Shown here: positions 1 to 9,414 of the stretch, piece by piece | How the letters are laid out: each line of letters starts with the position of its first letter | Position numbering within the stretch: position 1 is the stretch's first letter | NCBI GenBank assembly: GCA_012519285.1 | Contig: JAAYQN010000017.1 | Location: forward strand, 1-62,727 | Direction: 5' to 3' | Origin: Clostridiales bacterium | Lineage (GTDB): Bacteria; Bacillota; Clostridia; Christensenellales; HGM11417 | DNA length: 62,727 bases | Translations under genes and position numbers: made by a program | The notes under the pieces: model-generated | What the model was told of the DNA's origin: nothing | Databases searched by the model: none | The model's input: only the letters and a program-made list of their open reading frames with translations

Positions 1-105
1 CCAAAGGCCGATAAAAGTAAAGGATAAAAGGGGCGAAAAATATGGCAGAATACCGAAATGGAATGTTATTTTTTAACACGATTTTTGTAATGTATAATCC
101 AAAAG

Positions 106-134
106 TTGATATTTTTTTACCATTATGCTATAAT
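106..134 (+). promoter_or_regulatory. sigma-A type promoter for the DeoR/SorE-like operon
   Basis: TTGATA (106-111), 17-nt spacer, TATAAT (129-134). Confidence 0.75.
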
Positions 135-163
135 GGGAAAAAACCTTGGAGAGGTACATAGGT

Positions 164-922
164 TTGAATACCGAGAGGATAAACAAGATAAGGGAGCTCA
201 TCGAGGCGCAGGGGAGGATTTCCCTCGACGAGCTGATGGAGAGGTTTAAGGATTACTCTTCCATGACCTTAAGGCGCGACCTCATTTACCTCGAGGAGCA
301 GGGCGAGATAATAAGGGTTAGGGGAGGCGCCATATCCGTAAAGGAATTCCAGAAGGAGACCGAGGACTACTTTCACGAGAGGACGGCGGTAAACGTGGAG
401 GAGAAGAAGATAATCGCCGAAAAGTGCGCCTCCATACTCGAAACGGGGCTATCGATTTTCATCGACAGCGGTTCCACCAGCCTCTACCTCGTCAAGCAGA
501 TGCTCGACGTCAACTACACCATAATAACCAATGGAATAAACATCGCCTTAGAGCTTGCAAGGAAGAAGATGCCCAGCATAACCGTGCTGGGGGGCATGCT
601 GAGCCGCAATAACTTTGCCACCAGCGGCATGGCGTGCGATCAGCAGCTTAATGACCTCAACATCAACATGGCGATAATGGGTACCACCGCCTTTACGCTG
701 GACGGCGGTTTCACCTGCGGTTCCCATTCCGAGGCCGAGCTCAAGCGCCTCGTCCTTAAAAAGGCCAAGAGGAAGATTATGCTGATGGACTCTTCCAAGG
801 TCGGCAAGGTTATGCCATACACCTTCGCCGCGTTCGACGACATAGACGTACTCATTTCCGACGGCAAGCTGCCGCAGAAGATTAAGGACGCAGCGCTGGA
901 GTACGGGGTAACCATAATGTAG
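164..922 (+). CDS. DeoR-family transcriptional regulator
   Basis: N-terminal HTH (RINKIRELIEAQGRISLDELMERF...MTLRRDL) and DeoR C-terminal sugar-phosphate sensor. TTG at 164 follows GGAGAGG, so it is a better start than the listed 146. Confidence 0.85.
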   Translation: MNTERINKIRELIEAQGRISLDELMERFKDYSSMTLRRDLIYLEEQGEIIRVRGGAISVKEFQKETEDYFHERTAVNVEEKKIIAEKCASILETGLSIFIDSGSTSLYLVKQMLDVNYTIITNGINIALELARKKMPSITVLGGMLSRNNFATSGMACDQQLNDLNINMAIMGTTAFTLDGGFTCGSHSEAELKRLVLKKAKRKIMLMDSSKVGKVMPYTFAAFDDIDVLISDGKLPQKIKDAALEYGVTIM

Positions 923-1030
923 AAGGCGCTACGCCTTTGGGTCAGGGCGCGGCGGCAACGCCCTGCGCTTTAACCATTCCGGCATAACACGCATAATACA
1001 TTAATTATATAAAGCAAAAAAGGAGAATAC

Positions 1031-2290
1031 ATGAAGACCAAGGCGATCAGGCTTTACGGCAAAGGCGACTTGAGGCTTGAGGAATTTGAGCTCCCTCCCA
1101 TAAAGGAAGACGAGATACTCGCGAGGATAGTTACAGACAGTATCTGCATGTCCACCTACAAGGCTGTAAAGCAGGGCAAGGAGCACAAGAGGGTTCCCCC
1201 CGACGCGGACGTAAACCCCGTAATCACAGGCCACGAGTTTTGCGGGGAGCTCGTCGAGGTGGGCAAAAAGTGGGGCCGCAAGTTCAGGGCGGGCCAAAAG
1301 TTCACCGTGCAGCCAGCGATGAACTACAAGGGCTCTTTGTACGCCCCCGGCTACTCTTACAGGTACATCGGCGGCAACGCCACATACGTGATAATCCCTA
1401 ACGAGGTCATGGAGTGCGAATGCCTGCTCGCCTATGAGAGCGACAGTTTCTTCACAGGCTCGCTCGCAGAGCCCATGAGCTGCATCGTGGGAGCTTTCCA
1501 TGCCAGCTACCACACTGAGAGCGGCAGCTACGTGCACAAAATGGGCATCGTCGAGGGCGGCAAGACGGCAATCCTCGCGGGAGTGGGGCCCATGGGCCTC
1601 GGAGCCATTGATTACGCCTTAAACTGCGACAGAAAGCCTTCTCTCCTCGTGGTAACCGACATCGACGAGGAGAGGCTGAACAGGGCAGGCAACCTCTTTT
1701 CGCCCGAATACGCCGCAGAGCGTGGGGTAAATCTCGTCTACTTCAACTCCTCGGGCGGTGACGCCACGCAGAAACTGCTCGAGCTTTCCGGCGGCACAGG
1801 CTATGACGACGTGTTCGTGTTCGCGCCCGTAAAGGCGCTCGTCGAGCAGGCCGACCGCATCCTGGGCAGGGACGGCTGCCTCAACTTCTTCGCCGGCCCC
1901 ACCGACAAGGATTTTTCCGCCAGCTTCAATTTCTACAACGTACACTACAATTCCACTCACATCGTAGGCACGAGCGGCGGCAACACCGACGATATGAGGG
2001 AGAGCATAGAGCTGATGTCAAAGGGCAGGCTCAACCCCGCCGTCATGGTCACCCACATCGGCGGCATCGACAGCGTGATAGACACGGTGATGAACCTTCC
2101 CGACATCAAGGGAGGCAAAAAGCTGATCTACAACACCATCGAGATGCCCTTGGTCGCCATCGCCGACTTTGAAAAGCTGGGCCGGACAAACGAGGTTTAC
2201 AGGGAGCTTGCCGCAATCTGCGCAAGGAACAAGGGCCTTTGGAACGTCGAGGCGGAAAAGTATTTGCTCCGAAACGCCCACAGGCTGTGA
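1031..2290 (+). CDS. zinc-type alcohol/polyol dehydrogenase, L-sorbose-1-phosphate reductase-like
   Basis: MDR-family features: GHEFCGELVEVG, GVGPMGLGAIDYAL; RBS aggag upstream. Confidence 0.75.
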   Translation: MKTKAIRLYGKGDLRLEEFELPPIKEDEILARIVTDSICMSTYKAVKQGKEHKRVPPDADVNPVITGHEFCGELVEVGKKWGRKFRAGQKFTVQPAMNYKGSLYAPGYSYRYIGGNATYVIIPNEVMECECLLAYESDSFFTGSLAEPMSCIVGAFHASYHTESGSYVHKMGIVEGGKTAILAGVGPMGLGAIDYALNCDRKPSLLVVTDIDEERLNRAGNLFSPEYAAERGVNLVYFNSSGGDATQKLLELSGGTGYDDVFVFAPVKALVEQADRILGRDGCLNFFAGPTDKDFSASFNFYNVHYNSTHIVGTSGGNTDDMRESIELMSKGRLNPAVMVTHIGGIDSVIDTVMNLPDIKGGKKLIYNTIEMPLVAIADFEKLGRTNEVYRELAAICARNKGLWNVEAEKYLLRNAHRL

Positions 2291-2400
2291 GGTTTTCAAT
2301 GTTTATTTTTGGCAAAATCTAAAAAAAGTATTGATTTTTTTGAAAAACGTGCTAAAATAGATAAGAGCTTAAAATTCATATGTTTTACATGGGGTATGAT

Positions 2401-2925
2401 ATGAAGAAGGCTTTTGCGCTCACGTTTTCTCTCTTCTGCGTCATGCTCGTAGCGTCGGGCTGCAACTATGCAGAGCATTCAGGCAACATCAAATACGTGT
2501 CCGCCACCTTCAGCGTGCTGGGCTCGGAGTCCGAGAACAGGCTAACCAAAGAAGAGCTTCCCTACAGCAGGATGAACATCCAGCCCAAGGAGAGCTCCCA
2601 CATAAAGGGAGTGGCATTTACCGCCAAGCTCAAGGGTGACACCTCGAGAGATGACGTCAGCTTTCTGGTAAACGTGTACGTCAGCGGCGGCGAGACCAAT
2701 CTTGAGGCAAAAGAGGAAGTTTGCCTCAAGAGGCAGTTTAATGTGGAGCTTGCCAAGAAGGAAAAGGAAATCGTCATCTTCTTCGATACCCCGTTCCGCG
2801 CGAGGGAAAACCTGCTGGACGACAAGATGACGGAAGAGATCTCGGTGGAGTTTTTAAACCTCGACGGGAGCAAGAATAAAGAGGTTTCTTTCTCGATGAA
2901 CAACATCAAATTATTGACGCAATAG
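2401..2925 (+). CDS. predicted lipoprotein of unknown function
   Basis: MKKAFALTFSLFCVMLVASGCN signal peptide with lipobox; start refined from 2380 to 2401. Confidence 0.6.
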   Translation: MKKAFALTFSLFCVMLVASGCNYAEHSGNIKYVSATFSVLGSESENRLTKEELPYSRMNIQPKESSHIKGVAFTAKLKGDTSRDDVSFLVNVYVSGGETNLEAKEEVCLKRQFNVELAKKEKEIVIFFDTPFRARENLLDDKMTEEISVEFLNLDGSKNKEVSFSMNNIKLLTQ

Positions 2926-2943
2926 CTCCCTTCCTGTTATAAT
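2914..2943 (+). promoter_or_regulatory. candidate promoter upstream of cysS
   Basis: TTGACG (2914-2919), 18-nt spacer, TATAAT (2938-2943). Confidence 0.5.
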
Positions 2944-2944
2944 T

Positions 2945-2978
2945 TTTCCGGTAGTGTAAACTGCCGGAAATTTTTTTT
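2945..2978 (+). terminator. intrinsic terminator between the lipoprotein gene and cysS
   Basis: TTTCCGGTAGT-GTAA-ACTGCCGGAAA, 11-bp stem, followed by T8. Confidence 0.8.
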
Positions 2979-3025
2979 CTTGAAGGGTTTTTGGCATTAG
3001 CGCCTTTTATTTTCAGGAGGTCAGC

Positions 3026-4408
3026 ATGAAGTTATACAATACCTTGACCAGGGCTAAGGAGGAATTTGCGCCGCTTTGCGGCAACACCGTGAGGATGTAT
3101 TCCTGCGGCCCTACCGTGTACAATTTTGCCCACATCGGCAACATGAGGACTTATATCTTCACGGACATCTTGCGCCGTGCGCTCAAATTGCGCGGCTACA
3201 GGTTAAAGTGCGTCATGAACATAACCGACGTGGGCCATTTGATGTCTGACGCCGACGAGGGCGAGGACAAGATAGTAAAGGCTTCCATCGAGCAGAAAAA
3301 GAGGCCCGAGGAGATCTCCGATTTCTACACCAAGGCTTTTTTCAGGGACCTCGAGAGGCTTAACATAGAAAAGCCGGAGATAATCCCCAAGGCAACCGAC
3401 CACATTTTTGAGATGATTGAGCTGGTGCAAGGCCTTCTCGAAAAGGGCTACGCCTACGAAATAGAGGACGGCATATACTTTGACATTTCCAAGTTCCCCG
3501 AGTACGGCAAGCTCAGCGGCATCAACCTTGAGGACCAAATGGCAGGCGCGAGGGTGGACGTCAACGAGGAGAAGAGGAACCCCGCAGATTTCGCGCTTTG
3601 GAAAAAGGCGCCCACGGAGCACATCATGCAATGGGAGAGCCCGTGGGGCATGGGCTATCCCGGTTGGCATATAGAGTGCTCGGCGATGAGCAGAAAGTAT
3701 TTGGGCGAGCAGTTCGACATCCACACCGGGGGCGTCGACCACATCCCCATCCACCACGAGAACGAGATAGCCCAAAGCCAAGCCTTTTCCGGAAAGCCCC
3801 CCGCGAGGTTCTGGCTGCACGGCGAGTTCATGATGGTGGACGGCGGCAAGATGAGCAAAAAGCTGGGCAACACCTACACCATGGATGACCTGATGGCTAA
3901 GGGGTACAGCCCGATGGTGTTCCGCTTCTTCTGCCTGAACGCCCATTACCGCAAGAGCCTCAACTTCACTTTCGAGGCAATGGACGGAGCAAAGGTTTCT
4001 TACGAGAGGCTGCTCTCCGCTCTGGCTGCTCACAGGGCATCGCCAAAAAAGACAGACCCCGCCTTAGTTGAAGAATACATGCGGCAGTTTAAGGAAGCCG
4101 TAGACGACGACCTCAACATACCCCTGGCGCTGGGAGTGCTCTTTACCCTGATAAAGGAGGAAAAGAGCGCGGATATCTTTGAGGCGGCGCTGAAGATGGA
4201 CGAAGTGTTCGGCCTGCGCCTTTCAGAGGCGAGGCAGGATGCGGAGGAGGGGGATGTCCCCGACGAGGTGAGAAAGGTTGCCGAAGAGAGGCTGCTCGCG
4301 CGCCGAATGAAGGACTACGCCAGGGCCGACGAGCTAAGGGAAAAGCTAAAGGGCATGGGCTGGGCAGTCAAGGATTCCAGGGACGGCTACGAGCTTGTAA
4401 AACTTTAA
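3026..4408 (+). CDS. cysS: cysteinyl-tRNA synthetase
   Basis: CGPTVYNFAHIGNMRTYIF, GWHIECSAM, KMSKKLGN motifs. Confidence 0.97.
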   Translation: MKLYNTLTRAKEEFAPLCGNTVRMYSCGPTVYNFAHIGNMRTYIFTDILRRALKLRGYRLKCVMNITDVGHLMSDADEGEDKIVKASIEQKKRPEEISDFYTKAFFRDLERLNIEKPEIIPKATDHIFEMIELVQGLLEKGYAYEIEDGIYFDISKFPEYGKLSGINLEDQMAGARVDVNEEKRNPADFALWKKAPTEHIMQWESPWGMGYPGWHIECSAMSRKYLGEQFDIHTGGVDHIPIHHENEIAQSQAFSGKPPARFWLHGEFMMVDGGKMSKKLGNTYTMDDLMAKGYSPMVFRFFCLNAHYRKSLNFTFEAMDGAKVSYERLLSALAAHRASPKKTDPALVEEYMRQFKEAVDDDLNIPLALGVLFTLIKEEKSADIFEAALKMDEVFGLRLSEARQDAEEGDVPDEVRKVAEERLLARRMKDYARADELREKLKGMGWAVKDSRDGYELVKL

Positions 4409-4423
4409 AGGCGGGGGAACGGA

Positions 4424-5839
4424 ATGCGAAAGACAAAGATAGTATGCACGCTGGGCCCGGCGAGCACCGATTACGAGACCATAAAGGAGATGGCGCTTGC
4501 GGGCATGAACGTCGTCAGGATAAACATGTCCCACGGCACCTATGAGGAGCACGCCGTGAGGATAAACAACGTCAAGAGGGTGAGGGAAGAGCTCAACATC
4601 CCCATCGCCTTATTGCTCGACACCAAGGGTCCCGAGCTCAGGATATGCTGTTTTAAGGACGGCTGCGTCAAACTGCGCGAGGGCCAGGAGTTTATCCTCA
4701 CCACCAGCGACGTGCTGGGCGACGAGAGGCAGGTATCGGTGAGCTATAAGGGTCTCATCGACGACGTCGAAGCGGGCGACAGCGTTTATTTAAACAATGC
4801 ACTCATCGAGCTAAAGGTAAAGGAAAAGAGGGACGGCTGCGACATTGTCTGCGAAGTGGTGGGCGGCGGTCCGCTCTCCGACAAAAAGAGCTTAAATGTG
4901 CCCGGCAAGCAGATAAAGCTGCCGTATCTGAGCGAGGCCGATAAGCGGGATTTGCTCTTTGCCATCGAGCACGACTTCGATTTCATCGCCGCCTCTTTCG
5001 TCTGCAGCGCGAAAAACATTGCCGAGATAAGGGATTTTCTCGAGCAGAACGGCAGCAGGACAGACATAATAGCCAAGATAGAGAATGCGCAGGGCGTAAA
5101 GAACGCCAAGGAAATCATAGAGGCATCCGACGGGATAATGATAGCGAGGGGCGACCTCGGCGTTGAGATCCCCTTCGAGGAGATACCCTTTATACAAAAG
5201 GCGCTTATAAAGGAGGCGAGGCAGCTCGGCAAGAGGGTGATAACCGCCACCGAGATGCTGGAATCCATGGCGGAAAAGCCCCGCCCCACGCGCGCCGAAA
5301 CCTCCGACGTCGGCAACGCCGTGTACGACGAGACCAGCGCGGTGATGCTCTCGGTGGAGACTGCGGCGGGCAAGTACCCGGTGGAGGCCATAAAGGCCAT
5401 GAGCAGCATATGCAGCGCCACCGAAAAGCACATCAATTACTCAAAGCGCTTCAAGCAAAGGGACGTCAGGATAAAAAACGTGGCGGACGCCATCTCCCAT
5501 TCTACCTGCAACACTGCGATAGACCTCGACGCAAGGGCGATAGCGGTGTTCACCCGCTCAGGGATGACTGCGCGCATGGTGTCCCGCTTCCGTCCGCCAA
5601 ATCCTATAATTGGGATAACCGATAACATCAAGGCATATTATCAGTTGGCGCTCTCGTGGGGGATACAGCCCGTTCTCACCACCGTGCACAGCTCCACCGA
5701 CGAGCTCTTCAAAACCGCCGTCAAGGTATGCAAGGAGAGAAAGATAGCCTCAAAGGGCGACATAATAGTAATTGCCGCAGGCGTCCCCGTGGGAAAGAGC
5801 GGCCTCACCAACCTGATAAAGGTGGAGGAGATAAAGTAA
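4424..5839 (+). CDS. pyk: pyruvate kinase
   Basis: MRKTKIVCTLGPAS, GDLGVEIPFEEIPFIQK, TATEMLESM motifs. Confidence 0.97.
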   Translation: MRKTKIVCTLGPASTDYETIKEMALAGMNVVRINMSHGTYEEHAVRINNVKRVREELNIPIALLLDTKGPELRICCFKDGCVKLREGQEFILTTSDVLGDERQVSVSYKGLIDDVEAGDSVYLNNALIELKVKEKRDGCDIVCEVVGGGPLSDKKSLNVPGKQIKLPYLSEADKRDLLFAIEHDFDFIAASFVCSAKNIAEIRDFLEQNGSRTDIIAKIENAQGVKNAKEIIEASDGIMIARGDLGVEIPFEEIPFIQKALIKEARQLGKRVITATEMLESMAEKPRPTRAETSDVGNAVYDETSAVMLSVETAAGKYPVEAIKAMSSICSATEKHINYSKRFKQRDVRIKNVADAISHSTCNTAIDLDARAIAVFTRSGMTARMVSRFRPPNPIIGITDNIKAYYQLALSWGIQPVLTTVHSSTDELFKTAVKVCKERKIASKGDIIVIAAGVPVGKSGLTNLIKVEEIK

Positions 5840-5851
5840 AGAGAGGCCTTC

Positions 5852-5888
5852 AAGGCGTTTTCCGAGCAAGGTGGAAAACGCCTTTTTT
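5852..5888 (+). terminator. intrinsic terminator of pyk
   Basis: AAGGCGTTTTCC...GGAAAACGCCTT followed by T-run. Confidence 0.85.
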
Positions 5889-5941
5889 ATGCGCTCCGTC
5901 GCCGTTTTAAAGGGCAGCACAACAAAAGTTTTTGCGGTTTA

Positions 5942-5970
5942 TTGACATTTTCCTTAAGTTTCTTTATAAT
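5942..5970 (+). promoter_or_regulatory. promoter of BspA-like lipoprotein gene
   Basis: TTGACA (5942-5947), 17-nt spacer, TATAAT (5965-5970). Confidence 0.8.
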
Positions 5971-6057
5971 TTAACATATTCAAGAGGATATGCGGCAATT
6001 AAGGCTCAGTCGCGGCCTTGCCTTTTGCCTGAAATTTTCACAGAGGAGAAGAACCAA

Positions 6058-8829
6058 ATGGTTGGAAGGAAAAGCTCGTTCACCCTGCTGTTTCTTTGGA
6101 TTGCCTTTGCCGTGTCTTTTTTTTCGTCCTGCTTAATAAAGTTTACCCTCACTTTTGACGCCAACGGCGGCAGGTTCCCCGACGGCAGCTTCAAAATACA
6201 GGTAGCAGCGTACGGAAGGACAGTGGTCATTCCGCAGGAGCCCGCAAGGGACGACGACCTCGTCTTTATAGGCTGGTACCTGGACAGAGAAGGCATAGAG
6301 CCCGCCGACGAGCTGCTCTCAAAGTCGGTGACATCGAACATGACCTTTTACGCAAAATGGGGGTACATCATAACCTTTAACCCTAACGGCGGCACTGACG
6401 TGGAGTCCATCAAGGCGGCGCCGGGCGAGCCCATCGAGGCGCCCCAGTCGGAAAAATCCGGCTACGCGCTTGCAGGCTGGTTCAGGGACGACGGCACGTT
6501 TGAGGAGCCCTTCGACTTTTCCGAGATGCCGCCTGAGCACCTTACGCTTTACGCCAAATGGGAGCTCTTCAACCCCGACCTATGTTTTCGCCTGATAGAC
6601 GGCGGAGAGAAGTATGAGGTTTCGATAGGCCAGTGCCTTGACGACGAGATAAGGCTTCCCGCCGTATATGAGGGAAAGCCGGTCACGACGATACCCGCTG
6701 ACGGCTTTAATAACGGGGGCTTGCTGTCGTCAATTTTCATATCTGAGAGCATAGAGAGCATTGCCCCCGACGCGTTTGAGTTATCCCCCAACCTCGTATC
6801 GATATCAGTCCACCTCGACAACGGCCGTTTTTTGTCCATAGGCGGCAACCTGTACCGCGCCGGCGAGGAGGGCGCCGTGTTGATGCGCTGCGCCCCGGGC
6901 AAGCTCGATACCTGTTTTTCCATCCCCGACAAGATATATGTTGGAGATGAAGAGCTTACGGTGGTAGAGGTGATCCCGAGCGCGTTAAACGATTGCAAGG
7001 ACCTTCTGATGGTCGTCATCCCGCGCGGGGTTACCTTGATGAGCGGGCCCATAGTGAACGAAAACGTGCAGAAGGCAGTGTTTATAACGGAAGCTCCGAC
7101 AAGGCCCGACGGCTGGGCGGAAGACTGGCTGGGCGACAGGCTCGCGATAATGGGATGCGAGATTTCGGCAGACTTAAAGAGGGTGCTCTATTTTAAAAAA
7201 GGTGCGGGCTCAATAATAAACCCGCCTCAAACTTTGAGCTTCAGCGGGCAGCTTATAGGGGATTATTTGCTCGAGGGCTGGTATACGAGGGAAGAGGAAA
7301 AGGTGGGCGATCTCCTCGAGGTTCCCGACGGGACGGAGCTCTATGCGAGGTGGCTTCACAAGAGCAGGACAAAGGTGCTCGAGCCGTTGTGGGAGCAGAT
7401 AGAATACATATTTACCGAGATGTTTGGCGAGATTGACCCCTACTTTGTGGAAATCAATTCCAAAGAGACGGGCGAGGCGATAGGCAAGGCGCTGCTCGCC
7501 GGCGAAGGTGGCTACCCCGTACTCGCCTTTGAGTGTTTGTCAAGGGATTACTACGAGGTTTACGATCAGGTTTCCGCCATCAACGAATATCCCATCAATT
7601 ACACGAAGATTTCCAATACCAATGTCTACGTGGCCGATGACTGCTCAATGCATTATCTTTTGTCCAAAAACGTCAAGAAGGTAAGCTCATCGTATTACAG
7701 CAAAGACGGAACGGCGCTGCTCTATACCCCAACCGGTATTTCCTTTGAGGCGCCCCAGAAAGTAAAGCATATAGGGGACAGGGCGTTTTTTGGCAGCGAG
7801 CTCAAATACCTCTCACTGAGCAATGTGGAGAGCATTGGCACCATGGCGTTTGCCGAGACAAAGATTTCCTCGCTCGAGCTCAACGAAGGGCTCTTGAGCA
7901 TAGGCAGGATGGCGTTTATGTCAGTCGAGGCGCTGACAGAAGTTACCATCCCCGCCTCGGTGGCCAAGGTAGACGCTGGCGCCTTCTTTGGCTGTAAAAA
8001 CCTGTCTGCGATAAACGTCGCAGAAGGCAGCGAGCATTTTAAATCAATTGATGGGCACCTGTATTCTGCCGACGGCTCCGTGCTCGTTCAGTGCGCGCCC
8101 GCTTCTGCGGGGAGCTTTTCCGTGCCGGAGGGCGTGGAGAGGATTGCCGACATGGCGCTCGCCTCCTGCAGGTTTGATACAGTGGAAATTGGCGCCGGCG
8201 TGCTCGAGATAGGAAACTGCGCATTCATAAAGACAAACCTTTCAGCGATAACGGTTTCCGAGGATAATACCAACTATAAATCAGTCTACGACCACCTTTA
8301 CTCAAAGGACGGCTCTGCCCTGATAAAATACGCGACGGCAAAGGATTGCGAACTCTTCACCATTCCTGAGGGCGTGGCTGTCATTATGTGCGGCGCCTTT
8401 TCAGCGAGGGAAGAAATGGCGCTTAAGAATGTCATTTTGGGAAGCGGCGTATCGAAAATTGAGGCGGGAGCTTTCAAGGACGTCGACGGCGCCTTCTCCT
8501 TTATCATACCCGACAGCGTAAGCGTTATCGGCAGAAACGCTTTCCTCGGCAAGACGCTGTACTGCGAGGCCGCCCAGCTCTCCGACGGATGGGATCCCTC
8601 TATCGCCCAAGCCAATGCCGTTGTTTACGGCTGCACCCTGTCGCAGGACAAAAGCTATGTGGTAAGCGTGGAGTGGCAGGGCGGCGACTTTTCAACCCTT
8701 GTTCCGTTCAGGCAAGGCTATGCGTTTAAGGGATGGTATTCAAATCCCGATTTTTCAGGGCAAGGCTGCGCCGATCTGGGCGAACTTCCCGCGGGCACAT
8801 ATTACGCCAAATGGGCAAAAATTGATTAA
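6058..8829 (+). CDS. lipoprotein with InlB-type B-repeats and BspA-like leucine-rich repeats
   Basis: Signal/lipobox SFFSSC; TFDANGG...FIGWY...TFYAKW repeats; multiple IGDRAF/IGTMAF/IGRMAF LRR_5-type repeats. Start moved from 5932, which lies upstream of the promoter, to 6058 after RBS GAGGAG. Confidence 0.8.
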   Translation: MVGRKSSFTLLFLWIAFAVSFFSSCLIKFTLTFDANGGRFPDGSFKIQVAAYGRTVVIPQEPARDDDLVFIGWYLDREGIEPADELLSKSVTSNMTFYAKWGYIITFNPNGGTDVESIKAAPGEPIEAPQSEKSGYALAGWFRDDGTFEEPFDFSEMPPEHLTLYAKWELFNPDLCFRLIDGGEKYEVSIGQCLDDEIRLPAVYEGKPVTTIPADGFNNGGLLSSIFISESIESIAPDAFELSPNLVSISVHLDNGRFLSIGGNLYRAGEEGAVLMRCAPGKLDTCFSIPDKIYVGDEELTVVEVIPSALNDCKDLLMVVIPRGVTLMSGPIVNENVQKAVFITEAPTRPDGWAEDWLGDRLAIMGCEISADLKRVLYFKKGAGSIINPPQTLSFSGQLIGDYLLEGWYTREEEKVGDLLEVPDGTELYARWLHKSRTKVLEPLWEQIEYIFTEMFGEIDPYFVEINSKETGEAIGKALLAGEGGYPVLAFECLSRDYYEVYDQVSAINEYPINYTKISNTNVYVADDCSMHYLLSKNVKKVSSSYYSKDGTALLYTPTGISFEAPQKVKHIGDRAFFGSELKYLSLSNVESIGTMAFAETKISSLELNEGLLSIGRMAFMSVEALTEVTIPASVAKVDAGAFFGCKNLSAINVAEGSEHFKSIDGHLYSADGSVLVQCAPASAGSFSVPEGVERIADMALASCRFDTVEIGAGVLEIGNCAFIKTNLSAITVSEDNTNYKSVYDHLYSKDGSALIKYATAKDCELFTIPEGVAVIMCGAFSAREEMALKNVILGSGVSKIEAGAFKDVDGAFSFIIPDSVSVIGRNAFLGKTLYCEAAQLSDGWDPSIAQANAVVYGCTLSQDKSYVVSVEWQGGDFSTLVPFRQGYAFKGWYSNPDFSGQGCADLGELPAGTYYAKWAKID

Positions 8830-8978
8830 CAGCCTCGCCCTTTCCCCTGCTGCTTAAGTAAAGGCTCAATCTCAGCGATCTTGACAAATTTCCCTCTGCC
8901 CGGCATGGCAGGGGATTTTGTTTTGCCCATTTAATTTTCTTTTTTTTGGAAAATTTTTTTAAAGCCTTTTTCAAACAG

Positions 8979-9033
8979 TTGACAAGGGAAAAATTAAGAA
9001 GTAAAATATAAACAGTCAAAAAGTTTGACTGTT
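8979..9033 (+). promoter_or_regulatory. feo operon promoter with overlapping palindrome
   Basis: TTGACA (8979-8984), 17-nt spacer, TAAAAT (9002-9007); perfect inverted repeat AACAGTCAAA-AAG-TTTGACTGTT at 9011-9033. Confidence 0.65.
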
Positions 9034-9046
9034 CTAACAAAGTAAG

Positions 9047-9160
9047 GTTAATAAAACAATCGAGGTGCTCTCTCACGATGGCGGCAACGTCATCTGCGTC
9101 TCAAAAAATGGCAGGCTGGAGCTTGACAGGGACTTCTCAAAGAAAATCCTGGTCGCATAA
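9047..9160 (+). pseudogene. remnant resembling the C-terminal part of a FeoA-domain protein
   Basis: Open frame VNKTIEVLSHDGGNVICVSKNGRLELDRDFSKKILVA* with no plausible N-terminal region or start, just upstream of intact feoA. Confidence 0.4.
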
Positions 9161-9177
9161 TACGGAGGTGCAATCGG

Positions 9178-9414
9178 GTGGTTATGTTAAAGAATTTAAG
9201 CGAATTTGAAATCGGCGAAAGGGGAACGGTAAAGAGCGTCGGCGGGGAAGGGAAGGTAAGGAGGCGCCTTTTCGATATGGGCGTCACGCCGGGCGCCGAG
9301 ATAATTCTCCGGAAGAAGGCTCCGCTCGGAGACCCGCTCGAGGTGACCATCAGGGGCTACGAGCTCACATTGAGAAAATCCGAAGCGGCACTCGTCACGC
9401 TGGAGGTAAAATAA
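9178..9414 (+). CDS. feoA: ferrous iron transport protein A
   Basis: FeoA fold signature RRLFDMGVTPGAEIILRKKAPLGDPLEVTIRGYELTLRKSEA; adjacent to feoB. Confidence 0.9.
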   Translation: MVMLKNLSEFEIGERGTVKSVGGEGKVRRRLFDMGVTPGAEIILRKKAPLGDPLEVTIRGYELTLRKSEAALVTLEVK

